Part shown: one piece after another, positions 1-9,254 of the stretch
Position numbering within the stretch: the stretch's first letter is position 1
Layout: the number at the start of each line of letters is the position of its first letter
Source: IOR16 sp963521065
GTDB lineage: Bacteria > Bacillota > Clostridia > Peptostreptococcales > Anaerovoracaceae
DNA: 64,000 nt
Direction of reading: 5' to 3'
Assembly: GCA_963521065.1 (NCBI GenBank)
Contig: CAUQTI010000009.1
Location: forward strand, 1-64,000
Program-made: the position numbers and the translations under genes
Notes under the pieces: model-generated
Told to the model about the DNA's origin: nothing
Seen by the model: the letters and a program-made list of their open reading frames with translations, nothing else
The model's database searches: none

Positions 1-191
1 CGCCGTACAATTCTATGTGCTAAAGCACATGAATTGCTGACTTCTTTTCACTTTGGAAGTTTGGTTCGTCAACTTCGCCGTACAATTCTATGTGCTAAAG
101 CACATGAATTGCTGACTTCTTTCCACTTTGAAAGTTTAATCCGTCAACTTCGCCGTACAATTCTATGCGCTAAAGCACATGAATTGCTGAC
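1..191. repeat. 75-bp tandem repeat with internal hairpin (2.5 copies)
   Basis: Units begin at 1, 76 and 151, a period of 75 bp; the third unit stops matching near 191 and the array may continue left of the window. Each unit holds a near-perfect inverted repeat at 8-36, 83-111 and 158-186, with arms CAATTC..ATGTGCT and AGCACAT..GAATTG. The whole unit is conserved and copies 1 and 2 differ mainly by transitions, so this is a tandem duplication and not a CRISPR. It lies just downstream of ord. A separate perfect hairpin, CAATTTGC/GCAAATTG, sits at 206-224. Neither has a T-run typical of a terminator. Function unknown. Confidence 0.9.
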
Positions 192-236
192 GGAGGACTT
201 TCCAACAATTTGCCTTGCAAATTGGGACAAGTCTCT

Positions 237-1283
237 CTATTTTACAATTTTAGCGTCTTCGCAAACCTGGTCTCTCATGTCTCCCATGATTGCTCTAGGA
301 ACTGGAAGAGTCAGCATTGTGTGAAGTCCAGCTCTTGCGTTGATAACGTGAGGAATCATGTTAACGCACATTGCGATTGTTCCGATTCCGCCTTCAACTT
401 CTGGGCTGTTTACCATGTTGATGTTTGGAGTTCCCTTGATGATTACATAGTCACCAGTCTGAACGCCAACCTGCTCTGGCTCAATCTGCTGCGGATGATC
501 CATCTCAATCAGCAATTCGCCGTTTCTATATCCGAACGCCTTCATTGCAACACCTGCAACGTTGCCTGCTTTTGCAAATCCGTAAGGAGACTTTCTGTCT
601 ACGTCAGTTACGATTGCATCCATTGACTGCTCGAACTTGTCGATTTCCCAGCCAATACCATCAGCAATCATTCCCATAGATTCAGCAAATCCAACGTGAC
701 CTGCTAAATGTCCATTCTTGAATTCTTCTACTGTTACGCCGATTCCCTGCTCTTCCATTACAGCTGGTCCAAATGGAGATAAAGAGTTTACACGTCTGGA
801 AACAATGTGCTCTACATCTTCCATACAGCCTGTCATGATTAGTACAAGTAAATCCATGATAAGTCCTGGATTGATACCAGTTCCTAAGCAAGATACACCA
901 TTTGCTTTTGCAATTTCATCCAACTGCTTTGCAAGTTCTGGTTCCTGAGCCTGTGGGTAAGCCATTTCCTCTGCGGAAGTGATTACGTTGATTTTCTGCT
1001 CCATGATGAACTTTAATTTATCAAATGCATTTTTTGTGAAAGAATCTGTGCAAAGTAGAACAATATCAGCTGCGCCTGGCTTAATTACATCTTCGGCAGC
1101 TCCGATAAGTACGTCTGGTCTGTCTCCCTTTTCTGTCTTGATGAAATCATACATGCTCTTACCGATTTTTGCACCACGGCCTACAGCACCTACAATATCA
1201 ACGCCTTTTTTCTTGAGCAGCATGTCAGCCATACCACCGCCCATAGCGCCAAGTCCCCAAATGATTACTTTTACATTTTGCAT
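237..1283 (-). CDS. ord: 2,4-diaminopentanoate dehydrogenase
   Basis: A 348-residue cytoplasmic oxidoreductase. The family oxidatively deaminates 2,4-diaminopentanoate to 2-amino-4-oxopentanoate with NAD(P)+ in the ornithine fermentation pathway. The sequence shows an N-terminal Rossmann fold with a glycine-rich loop (G10, G12, G15) and the dihydrodipicolinate-reductase-like layout of the Ord family. An ATG lies 15 bases further upstream, but a strong GGAGGA at 1291-1296 overlaps it and sits 7 bases before the ATG at 1283, so the inner start is chosen. The gene stands alone behind a sigma-54 promoter. The other ornithine-pathway genes (oraS/oraE, ortA/ortB) are not in view and could lie left of the window. 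Confidence 0.88.
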   Translation of the reverse strand: MQNVKVIIWGLGAMGGGMADMLLKKKGVDIVGAVGRGAKIGKSMYDFIKTEKGDRPDVLIGAAEDVIKPGAADIVLLCTDSFTKNAFDKLKFIMEQKINVITSAEEMAYPQAQEPELAKQLDEIAKANGVSCLGTGINPGLIMDLLVLIMTGCMEDVEHIVSRRVNSLSPFGPAVMEEQGIGVTVEEFKNGHLAGHVGFAESMGMIADGIGWEIDKFEQSMDAIVTDVDRKSPYGFAKAGNVAGVAMKAFGYRNGELLIEMDHPQQIEPEQVGVQTGDYVIIKGTPNINMVNSPEVEGGIGTIAMCVNMIPHVINARAGLHTMLTLPVPRAIMGDMRDQVCEDAKIVK

Positions 1284-1392
1284 CTTTTCATCCTCCATTT
1301 TTTTATAATTTAAAAAAATTAACCTTAAAATATCTTGCAGTGATGTTGCTTTATTTCATGCTCCATCTACACTGCTCGACATTTTTATATTA

Positions 1393-1409
1393 AGCAAGTA
1401 CTATGCCAA
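1393..1409 (-). promoter_or_regulatory. sigma-54 (-24/-12) promoter of ord
   Basis: On minus this reads TTGGCATAGTACTTGCT, with GG and GC elements separated by exactly 10 bases as sigma-54 requires. It lies about 110 bases upstream of the ord start and has no competing TTGACA/TATAAT pair. It implies activation by an enhancer-binding protein, most simply the neighbouring PAS-AAA+ regulator. Confidence 0.85.
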
Positions 1410-1553
1410 AACAAATTTTATAATAATTTTCCCTTTGTTTTTAATAATGTGGTTTATATTTTACTATATTATTCAATAATTGATGGATTTTTTATCCTTT
1501 ATTTTTTTTACGATTTTTATTTTACTTATTTTTTACGTGATTTGTTTTAAATA

Positions 1554-1592
1554 AAGCAAAAACATTTGCACTAAGTGCAAATGTTTTTGCTT
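1554..1592 (-). terminator. 39-bp perfect palindrome: terminator and possible enhancer site
   Basis: A perfect inverted repeat centred on 1573, with 19-base arms that include TTTGCACT/AGTGCAAA. It overlaps the stop codon of the regulator gene and is followed on minus by a T-rich stretch, so it can end that transcript. Its centre is about 165 bp upstream of the ord -24 element, a normal distance for a sigma-54 enhancer, so it may also be the activator binding site. The second role is inference. Confidence 0.7.
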
Positions 1593-2988
1593 ATTGTGTG
1601 TTCATTTTGTATTTTTTTATTTTATGCTGCAATGTCTGGCGTTTAATCTTAAGGCGATCTGCCGCTTTTGATATGTTTCCACCCTCCACGACAAGCGCAT
1701 GCTCGATCATTTCCCGCTCTAACCGTTCCAAATACAGATCTAGTCCTTCGGCAGTTATTTCGTAAACACCTTGATGTGCGGTGGATTTTCTTCGGTTAAT
1801 AATTAAATGCTCCGGCATCAATACATGCTCATTTTCCTCTGCCATGGAAATGGCTCCCATAATGATGTTTTCCAATTCTCTCACATTGCCTGGATAATCA
1901 TAGTCTAAAAGCTTATCTTTGGCTTTTTCTGAAAGCATCCACATCTGCTTCTCGTATCTCTCATTATGCTTTTCCATAAAACGCTGTGTTAAAAGAAGGA
2001 TATCGTCATGGCGTTCACGAAGCGGAGGAATATTAATTGGTACAATATTTAAGCGGTAAAACAAGTCTTTTCTCAGCTTTCCGCTTTCGATCAGCTCTTC
2101 TGCCGGCTCATTAATCGTTGCTATAATACGGACGTCAATCGGAATATCCTTGGTGCCTCCTAAGGTTCTGATATAGTCTTCCTGTAAAACACGCAATAGC
2201 TTTCCCTGAAGCTCATAATGCATGGAATTGATTTCATCTAAAAGCAGAGTGCCGCCATCCGCCTGCTCAAACAAGCCAACACGATCTACCGCACCTGTAA
2301 AACCGCCCTTTGCGGTTCCAAATAACAGTCCTTCTAAAAGATTCGCCGGAAGCGCTGCACAATTTTGAGCCAAAAACGGCTTGTTCTTTCTCGGGCTGTC
2401 AAAGTGAATGCTCTGCGCAATCAACTCTTTTCCTGTTCCCGTTTCGCCATAGATAAGAACAGATGCGGAACTTTTTGCAACTTTCCTTGCAAGCGCAATC
2501 GTTTCACAGAATTTTTCATTTTTCCCGTATAGATTATCAAAGTTATATTTTCTAATTTTATGTTCTTTTGCCTCTTCCGGGCAATCAATTTCCTTTCTCA
2601 ACTCTAAAATAGTATGCGACATCTTTTGAATGTCCGTAATATTTTTTGCAATTTCAATGGCAGCGATCAGCTTCCCGTCTGCCACCATCGGAATCGTCGT
2701 ATTGACCGTAGTAATTTCCTTTCCATCCTTATTCAAATAGGTCTGCTCTTTTTTTAAGGTAGCTTTACGGTGCAGAATGGCCTTCATTAGCGTACTTTCA
2801 CTCTCTTCTATGTTTTTAAAAACCTCTGCAAACGGTTTTTTCAAAACATCCTGGCTTTCCATCTTTTCCAGCTGTGCCATGGCCCTATTATAGATGACGC
2901 TGTTGCCATCAGGATCGACCACATGAACGCCTTCATCCATGACCTGCAAAATTTTTTGCAGAACTTTTATATACTCTTTATTTTTCAC
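1591..2988 (-). CDS. PAS-AAA+-Fis sigma-54-dependent activator, RocR type
   Basis: A 465-residue transcription activator. Residues about 1-120 form a PAS sensor domain; the central AAA+ domain has Walker A GETGTGKE at 181-188 and Walker B DEIN at about 251; the C-terminal Fis-type helix-turn-helix ends the protein. The sigma-54 contact loop reads GGFTGA (228-233) where the family consensus is GAFTGA, a change I associate with RocR-like regulators. Translation appears to start at GTG, with AAAGGAG upstream. RocR-like proteins control arginine/ornithine catabolism, and the adjacent sigma-54-driven ord makes that the likely target, by inference. The ligand cannot be read from the sequence. Confidence 0.85.
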   Translation of the reverse strand: MKNKEYIKVLQKILQVMDEGVHVVDPDGNSVIYNRAMAQLEKMESQDVLKKPFAEVFKNIEESESTLMKAILHRKATLKKEQTYLNKDGKEITTVNTTIPMVADGKLIAAIEIAKNITDIQKMSHTILELRKEIDCPEEAKEHKIRKYNFDNLYGKNEKFCETIALARKVAKSSASVLIYGETGTGKELIAQSIHFDSPRKNKPFLAQNCAALPANLLEGLLFGTAKGGFTGAVDRVGLFEQADGGTLLLDEINSMHYELQGKLLRVLQEDYIRTLGGTKDIPIDVRIIATINEPAEELIESGKLRKDLFYRLNIVPINIPPLRERHDDILLLTQRFMEKHNERYEKQMWMLSEKAKDKLLDYDYPGNVRELENIIMGAISMAEENEHVLMPEHLIINRRKSTAHQGVYEITAEGLDLYLERLEREMIEHALVVEGGNISKAADRLKIKRQTLQHKIKKYKMNTQ

Positions 2989-3088
2989 GACAAAAACGCT
3001 CCTTTCCTCTGCGATTCTTTTTTCATTTTATACTTTTTTTATAAATATCGCAATTTATTTAAAGGCAATCCAAAAAAACATATTTTTT

Positions 3089-4462
3089 TTAATAAAATTC
3101 AATTTTATATTCGTGTAGCTTTTTATATAAATTTTTCCTAGCTAGTTTCAGCTCCTCCGCTGTCTTCGTTACATTCCACTCATTTCGCTCCAGTGCTTTT
3201 ATAATAAACTGCTCCTCAAACTCTTTTTTTGCATCGCTCAGCGATCTTACGGTTGCCAAAGCGGTTGAAGCACCCTTTCTTTTTTTATTTCGGATTTCTT
3301 CTGGGATATCTTCTAATCCGATTTCTCCGTTCATAGATAATACAACCAATCGCTCAATTACATTTTTCAATTCACGCACATTTCCCGGCCAGTCGTATTC
3401 GATTAACTGTTTTAACGCTTCTTTTTTAACGAGCAATACTGGCTTTTTCACATCCTCTGCAATCTGCTTTAAAAAATAATCTACTAAAATAGGAATGTCT
3501 TCCCTGCGCTCTCTCAAAGGAGGAAGCGTAATAGGGAGCACATTGATGCGATAGAATAAATCTTCCCGAAAGCGATGCTCCTCCACTTCTTTTCGTAAAT
3601 TTTTGTTTGTCGCTGCTATCAGGCGAAAATCTGTTTTTATTGTAACTGAACCACCCACCCTCTCAAATTCTTTTTCTTGTAATACTCGTAAAAGCTTCGC
3701 CTGCGTCTCTAAGGGCAGCTCACCAATTTCATCCAGAAGAATAGTCCCTCCTTGTGCGATTTCAAACCGCCCTTTTCGCATGCGTTCCGCTCCCGTAAAA
3801 GCTCCTTTTTCATGCCCAAACAATTCACTTTCTAAAAGGTTTTGCGGTAAAGCGGCGCAATTTACGCGAACAAACGCCATTTCTTTCCGTCTTCCCTTGC
3901 TGTAAATCATATTCGCCAGTATCTCTTTTCCCGTTCCGCTTTCGCCCATAATCAGTACGGTGCTATCCATCGGGGCAATCGTTTCTGCTTTTTCCTTGAT
4001 TTCTTTCATGCAAAGGCTATCCCCGATGAGTGGTTCTTCCCTTGTGATATCAGAAATATGCTGTCGAAGTACATAGTTTTCCTCTTTAATCGAATATACC
4101 TCGCAAGCGCGCCTTACGTTAAAAAGCAGCTCTTCAATATCCGCAGGCTTTACCATATAAGTAAATGCTCCCTGATGAACCGCCTCCACTGCACCAGAGA
4201 CCGAACCCTCTGCGGTAAGCATGATAACCTCTGTCGCAGGACTGGATTCTTTTATTTCTCTTAATAATTTCATTCCATCCATTTTTGGCATAATAATATC
4301 GGAGATAACTACTGCAATTTGCTGTTTTTTTACAATGTCTAATGCCTTTAAACTTTCATTGACAGCGATGATGTTAAACTTTTTTAATGTGAATATCTTT
4401 TCATAAACCTTTAAAAGTGCATCGTCATCATCAATCAGAAGAATCTGCTTCTTGTAATCCAT
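3089..4462 (-). CDS. NtrC-family response regulator (REC-AAA+-HTH)
   Basis: A 457-residue phosphorylation-controlled sigma-54 activator. The receiver domain (about 1-120) has the acidic cluster DDDD, phospho-acceptor D55, T83 and K105. The AAA+ domain has GESGTGKE, a canonical GAFTGA loop and DEIG; a Fis-like helix-turn-helix lies at the C-terminus. It starts inside the 3' end of the sensor kinase reading frame (32-bp overlap), with AAAGGGA upstream of the ATG, so kinase and regulator are translationally linked. Targets are unknown; the nearby sigma-54 promoters are candidates. Its kinase partner is frameshifted in this sequence, so phosphorylation may be impaired. Confidence 0.85.
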   Translation of the reverse strand: MDYKKQILLIDDDDALLKVYEKIFTLKKFNIIAVNESLKALDIVKKQQIAVVISDIIMPKMDGMKLLREIKESSPATEVIMLTAEGSVSGAVEAVHQGAFTYMVKPADIEELLFNVRRACEVYSIKEENYVLRQHISDITREEPLIGDSLCMKEIKEKAETIAPMDSTVLIMGESGTGKEILANMIYSKGRRKEMAFVRVNCAALPQNLLESELFGHEKGAFTGAERMRKGRFEIAQGGTILLDEIGELPLETQAKLLRVLQEKEFERVGGSVTIKTDFRLIAATNKNLRKEVEEHRFREDLFYRINVLPITLPPLRERREDIPILVDYFLKQIAEDVKKPVLLVKKEALKQLIEYDWPGNVRELKNVIERLVVLSMNGEIGLEDIPEEIRNKKRKGASTALATVRSLSDAKKEFEEQFIIKALERNEWNVTKTAEELKLARKNLYKKLHEYKIEFY

Positions 4463-6753
4463 AGTGTATCCCTTTCTCGCTGACGGGGAAATATAATGTA
4501 AATACGGTTCCCTCTCCTATTTTGCTTTTTGCTTCAATTCTTCCTTCCATTTTTTCAACTAGCATTTTTGTAATCCACAGCCCCAGTCCGGTTCCCTCTC
4601 CGTCTTGACCTGTCGTAAAAAAGGGTGTGTAAATTTTTTCTAAATTCTCTTGGGATATTCCTTTCCCACTGTCTTCAAAACAGATTTTCATTTCACGTTT
4701 TCCATTCTTCTCCTGCAGCTGCCCTTCAATTTTTATTGTACCGCCCTCACGCAATGCCCGAATGGAATTGGATATAATATTTTTCTATGGAAATGCCAAA
4801 GCGCGTGCAGTCACGGTTATTTAAAAGCAGTATTTGATTAATTATTCTTGTTACATCGGTAGATATCTCTTTGTCTTCTCCTTTTGCAGAAAAATCTAAG
4901 AGACTATGAATTACCATTTCTGCCTCGTTCACTGTTTCTGAAACAGTTTTTATAATTTCAATCATCTCCGCATTTTCTTTCTCTTCTGTGTATGCTTCAA
5001 GCAGATACATGGAACCTTTAATTACTGCAAGCGGATTTTTTAATTCATGTGCAATCGCAGAGGAAAGCTGTCCGATTCCAGCCAGCTTTTCAGCTTGCTG
5101 AAATTCTTTTTCCATCAATACGTTTTTTGTTACGCACTGACTAAATATCACAATTTCCTCTACCTCATTATTAGAATCAATAATTGGATAATACGAATTA
5201 TTATAAATTTCTCCGTTGATTGCAATACGCGTATAGGCTGCCTCTCTCTCCTTTATGACTGCCTGCAGCTTGCATCCCTTACAAATAGTATCCTGATTCG
5301 AGAAAATGGCATAGCAAGATTCTTGTTTATTTCTCTTTGAATGTAAGAGCCGTTTCCCCCTTTCATTAATCATCTGAATTTTTCCTTCCGGTGTCACAAT
5401 CATCAAAATTCCACTGATGCTATTGAAAATTGTTTCAATTTCGCTGTTTTTCTTTAACAAGCTTTCTGTATAGTTTTCCATACATTGACTCATAAAGCAA
5501 AAAGCCTCTGAGAGAGTTTCGATTTCGGAATACCCTTCTAAGTGCTTCGTTTCTTTAAAATTTCCTGAGGCGATATTTTTTGCTTGAGCGATTAGTTGAT
5601 TCATTGGCCTTAAATATTTTTTGAATAGAATGAGCGCAAAAAGAAAAATTGCGCCTAACAGAGAAAATAGAAAAATTAAAAAATTATTTCTTTCGATTCG
5701 ATGAATCGCTATGTATTCAGAGCGATCAATTTCCAAAACCAATGTCCAAGGCATTCCCTCAACTTCTGAAAATGCCAAAGTGCGTAGCGTGCCTTCTCCA
5801 TTTGAAAGCACATAAGAAACGGTTCCATTTTTTTCTTTAAGTGCAAAATCTAATGCCTTTTTCTTACTTTCGTTCGTCTCCCCTTTGTTGAAAACATTAT
5901 CTAAAAAAAGCTGCCCCTGCTTTTTAACAGATGTTACATATTCAGGATGGAAAATAATATCTCCATTCTCTGCCAGCAGATAAATAACACCTGATTTCCC
6001 CAGATTAAAATCTGTGAGGAATTTTTCTCTTAAGGTACTAATTCCAATATCTGCGCTTACTACACCAAATAAAGCGTCTTTGTAATAAACAGGATGTGAA
6101 CAGCTAATCAACCATCCGGTGCCCAAATAGTCGACATACGGTTTTGTCCAAATTGTTTTCTTATCCGGATTGTTTTGTTCATTGGCATCTACATAAAAGG
6201 GATCTCCCTTCTGCTGATGGTTCGGCATGAATACACCCATTCCTGAATACGGATAGCAGCGCAGAAGTCCTTCCTCTGTGGAAATGTAAACCCACCGAAC
6301 GACATCCCGCCGCTGCTTTACCTCACGAAAACGATCATCCAATTTTTCGGTCAAGCGGATTGCACGAATTGCTTCTGCTGTTAATTTTCTGTTTGCCGGA
6401 AAAAATACCGCAGAGTAATCACTTCCTTTTTCTGGCCTTCGTCTCATCAGAGTCCCCGGCTCGTTAAAATAATATTCTTCGGAAAGCATCTCTTCTTCCT
6501 CTACATCCGTAATATATTTTTCCGCCCAAGTTGCTGTATTTTCTGCTTCATATCCAACATTTTTTAGAATCATGGAGATAGAATTTGCCTTCTCAGCAGC
6601 AAGGGCAGCCAAGCTGCTTTCTACGTTACGCCAGACTGCTCGTTTATCCTGCTGCATCACAAAAAAAGCAAACACTAAGAGTGAAACCGTATTAAATGAA
6701 AGAAACACAATTAAAATATTTGTTACCAATGATTTTCTGACTGCATGTTTCAT
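4431..6753 (-). pseudogene. dCache sensor histidine kinase, frameshifted before its ATPase domain
   Basis: The first 668 codons give a transmembrane segment, a large extracytoplasmic dCache-like sensor region, a second transmembrane helix (around residues 355-375), HAMP, a PAS domain with a CxxC pair, and HisKA with H569 in AHELKNP. The frame then stops at 4747, and the HATPase domain (G1 DSGKGIS, then GTGLGL) continues in another frame to 4431. Removing one A from the five-A run at 4780-4784 (T5 on plus) restores the N-box ENIISNSIRAL and gives one protein of about 773 residues. This could be a sequencing error, phase variation or true inactivation. It pairs with the response regulator downstream. 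Confidence 0.8.
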
Positions 6754-6787
6754 ACCGTTTCCTCCTTAGCAATCCTTTTAAATGGCA

Positions 6788-6897
6788 ATTTATTGTATCA
6801 TAAGTGCAAATCGCTACTCCGATTTGCTTCACACCGATGCAATAAATACATCCCGGCAGAATTTTGTGATTCTGCTACATATTTCGTATTTATTATA
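6788..6897 (-). repeat. 110-bp two-hairpin leader element, copy B
   Basis: On minus it starts with TATAATAAATAC, then a hairpin (GCAGAAT/ATTCTGC), a conserved GGATGTATTTATTGCA, a second hairpin (GCAAATCG/CGATTTGC), and ends in a second -10-like box TGATACAAT. It aligns without gaps to 50564-50673 at about 90 of 110 positions by eye. It sits about 35 bases before the sensor kinase start and points toward it. The rest of the 315-bp gap up to 7068 has no gene. Confidence 0.75.
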
Positions 6898-6982
6898 TCA
6901 AATTATATCAAAAATCTGCTCTGCGCTTAATATGAAATACAAAATGGAATACTGGGATTATTTTCATAAAAGAACGTGAAGA

Positions 6983-7048
6983 AAAGGGAAGAATTTCATT
7001 GTCGCTCCCATTCACAAAAACTATTTTCTAGGATACGTTCTTCCCTTT
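6983..7048 (-). terminator. Long-loop inverted repeat downstream of the permease gene
   Basis: Perfect 11-base arms AAAGGGAAGAA/TTCTTCCCTTT close a loop of about 44 bases. On minus the 3' arm runs into TTTTCTT, so it may terminate the permease transcript, whose stop is at 7069. The long loop is unusual for a simple terminator and could fold further. I could not match it to a known riboswitch. Confidence 0.45.
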
Positions 7049-7068
7049 ATAAAATATTGCTAAATTCG

Positions 7069-8418
7069 TTACTCCGGATGATCCGGTGAAAGAATGACAG
7101 CCGCCCATTTTTGCGGATCTGTCTTTTGTTTTTTTCTCGCATAAGCCCAAAATGGAATACCAAGTAATAGATACAGTCCCAATACAACCCATGCTCCTAT
7201 ATCCATTGCAACAACTGACGAATAGATAACCCAAAGAGTAAACAAAACAGAAACAAGCCCCATAAGTGACGCTGCTTTTACCTTATATGGCCTTTCCCAA
7301 TTTGGCTTTGATTTTCTCAGTTTTAAGAAGGAAAGTGTAACCATCAGATAAACAACACCGGCTGCTGCGCCATAAATTGTATAAATATAATTAATCCAGG
7401 CTTCCGGTGCAAATACCGTAAAGTACATGGATAAAATTCCAACAACGATATTTGCTCTCCACGGCTGCCCTGCATCGTTTAGTGCTGTAAAAATCGGAGT
7501 AAATTGCCTTTGCTTTGCAGCCCCATATAACGTTCGGGAAGCGCAGAGCCAAAAAGAAGACAAGGTTGTAAGGCAGGTCAACGAGCCCATGATTACAATT
7601 ACAACTCCAAGCCAATGCATTCCAATTAAATCTGCAACCCGCGGGTCAACAATATCCGTTTGCCCCACCCATTCTGCAGTAACAATACCTCCTACGCCGA
7701 TTACTGCGAGTCCATAAATCAAAACGGTACAAAACAATGAGCCTACAAAAGCAATCCACAGCTTACTTTTGGGAAAATTAGATTCTTCGGAAAGCTGAGG
7801 AATCAAATCAAAGCCAACAAATTTCATAATCAGAAGTCCCACAGCAGCCCCGTAGCCGGAAAAACCATTTGGAAACCATGGTGTAAGTGTTTCATAGCTC
7901 CAATTATGATTCGTTATAAAAATAAGTGAAGCAATTATCGAGACGACTAAGGTACTCCAGAACATGATTGACTGCAATCTTGCTAAAATCTTTAGCTCTT
8001 TGTTCGTTAAGAAAAACCAGATTACTAAAATGACAGCTGCAATGATTTTTGTCTGCAGAAAAGTAATAGGATAAAGGAACCCCACCATGCTTGCAATTCC
8101 ATAAGCAACCGTGGGCATTGCCATAATGTACAAAAGCATTACACCCCAACAGGAGAACCAGCCGACATTCCATCCAAACGCATTAGAAACCCATATATTC
8201 TCTCCTCCTGCATAGGGAAGGGTGCTTGTCAATTCTGAATAAATCAAGCACAAAGGCAATACCAATATCGCGCAGGTAATCAGAGCAACGACCGCACCGG
8301 GTCCAGAAAGCTCAAACCAGAATTTGATTTCAACCATCCATGCCGCAATCATGCCTCCTGCTGCCATTGAAATTAAATTTGTTAATTTTAACTCTTTTTT
8401 TAACGTATGATCTGTCAT
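7069..8418 (-). CDS. APC-superfamily amino acid permease
   Basis: A 449-residue integral membrane protein with about 12 hydrophobic segments. It shows the APC-type N-terminal pattern (TNLISMAAGGMIAAW) and an SxYPFAGG-like PYAGG motif after the second helix. Such permeases import amino acids or exchange them for products; the substrate cannot be called. An ATG lies 9 bases further upstream, but AAAGGA is well spaced only for the ATG at 8418. It follows the isochorismatase-fold gene on the same strand with an 83-bp gap and no clear promoter of its own, so it is probably in the same sigma-54-driven operon. Confidence 0.85.
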   Translation of the reverse strand: MTDHTLKKELKLTNLISMAAGGMIAAWMVEIKFWFELSGPGAVVALITCAILVLPLCLIYSELTSTLPYAGGENIWVSNAFGWNVGWFSCWGVMLLYIMAMPTVAYGIASMVGFLYPITFLQTKIIAAVILVIWFFLTNKELKILARLQSIMFWSTLVVSIIASLIFITNHNWSYETLTPWFPNGFSGYGAAVGLLIMKFVGFDLIPQLSEESNFPKSKLWIAFVGSLFCTVLIYGLAVIGVGGIVTAEWVGQTDIVDPRVADLIGMHWLGVVIVIMGSLTCLTTLSSFWLCASRTLYGAAKQRQFTPIFTALNDAGQPWRANIVVGILSMYFTVFAPEAWINYIYTIYGAAAGVVYLMVTLSFLKLRKSKPNWERPYKVKAASLMGLVSVLFTLWVIYSSVVAMDIGAWVVLGLYLLLGIPFWAYARKKQKTDPQKWAAVILSPDHPE

Positions 8419-8501
8419 ATTTCTCATTCCTTTCTAAGTGAAATCCCTATCTTTATTTCTTATCCATCCCCTTTTGTTTTTCACTGAAAGACTTTTTACG
8501 A

Positions 8502-9209
8502 TTAAATCTGTTTTTTATTTTTTTCAATTGCTTCGATAGTTTCCGCTGCCGTTAGAACATCACAATAAATAACGCTCATAATCTTTAGCTCTGCATCATG
8601 AAGCTCCATACTTCCTGCTGCACAGGCATCTTCCACACAAATGACCTTAAACCCATCGTCCGCCAGCCCCCTTACCGTAGAAGCCACACATTGATCTGTT
8701 ACAATCCCTGTAACTATTACAGTTTCAATCCCCATAAAACGCAGTAAGGTCAAATAGTTTGTCCCGGTTGTCACACTATCTGTCGTTTTGTTTACTACAA
8801 TTTCATTTTCTAGCGGCTCTAACGCATCGATCATCTGTGCAGCATAGCTACTGACAGGCATTAGCATGTTATTCCATCCTTCTGATTTCTGCACTGGAGA
8901 GCGATCTTCTCCGTCCTCTCTCAAGCAAGCAATTCTTCCAAATGTGACAACCATATTATTTGCTCGGAAATAGTTTAACAATTTCTGATTGTTTGGAATT
9001 ACAATATCATCCAAACGGTCGTGAAATGGTATCCAGCGCTCCCATTCTCCATTTTTTTTAAACTCTAATGCTTCTCCAAAATCACGAAGAACAAACTCAT
9101 TTTGCATATCGATGATAAGCAATGCTGTTTTTTGAGGATCAAATTCCAGCTCCCCATGTTCCTTTACTGTTTCATAATAAAAATTAAGATATTTTTCTTT
9201 TGGTTTCAT
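8502..9209 (-). CDS. Isochorismatase-fold cysteine hydrolase
   Basis: A 235-residue cytoplasmic hydrolase. The catalytic triad of the family is visible: D in IIDMQNEF, K in VVNKTTDS and C in VTDQCVAST. Members hydrolyse amides such as nicotinamide, N-carbamoylsarcosine or ureido compounds, and the exact substrate here is unknown. The frame is open for 27 more codons upstream, but AAGGAGG lies right before the ATG at 9209, and the upstream stretch contains a sigma-54 promoter, so the extension is not coding. Linkage to an amino-acid permease suggests release of ammonia from an imported nitrogen compound (inference). Confidence 0.85.
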   Translation of the reverse strand: MKPKEKYLNFYYETVKEHGELEFDPQKTALLIIDMQNEFVLRDFGEALEFKKNGEWERWIPFHDRLDDIVIPNNQKLLNYFRANNMVVTFGRIACLREDGEDRSPVQKSEGWNNMLMPVSSYAAQMIDALEPLENEIVVNKTTDSVTTGTNYLTLLRFMGIETVIVTGIVTDQCVASTVRGLADDGFKVICVEDACAAGSMELHDAELKIMSVIYCDVLTAAETIEAIEKNKKQI

Positions 9210-9254
9210 CTTTTTCTCCTCCTTACAAATGATGTTGCTTTGATATCTACTAAG

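Noticed and set aside
1..191. CRISPR array
   Set aside because: The full 75-bp unit is conserved, with no unique spacers between short repeats.
34..324. Plus-strand protein with 25-residue repeats
   Set aside because: It is a translation of the tandem DNA repeat and runs antisense into ord; no RBS.
6901..6925. Second sigma-A promoter upstream of repeat copy B
   Set aside because: A TATAAT-like box is visible but no acceptable -35 was found in this AT-rich stretch.
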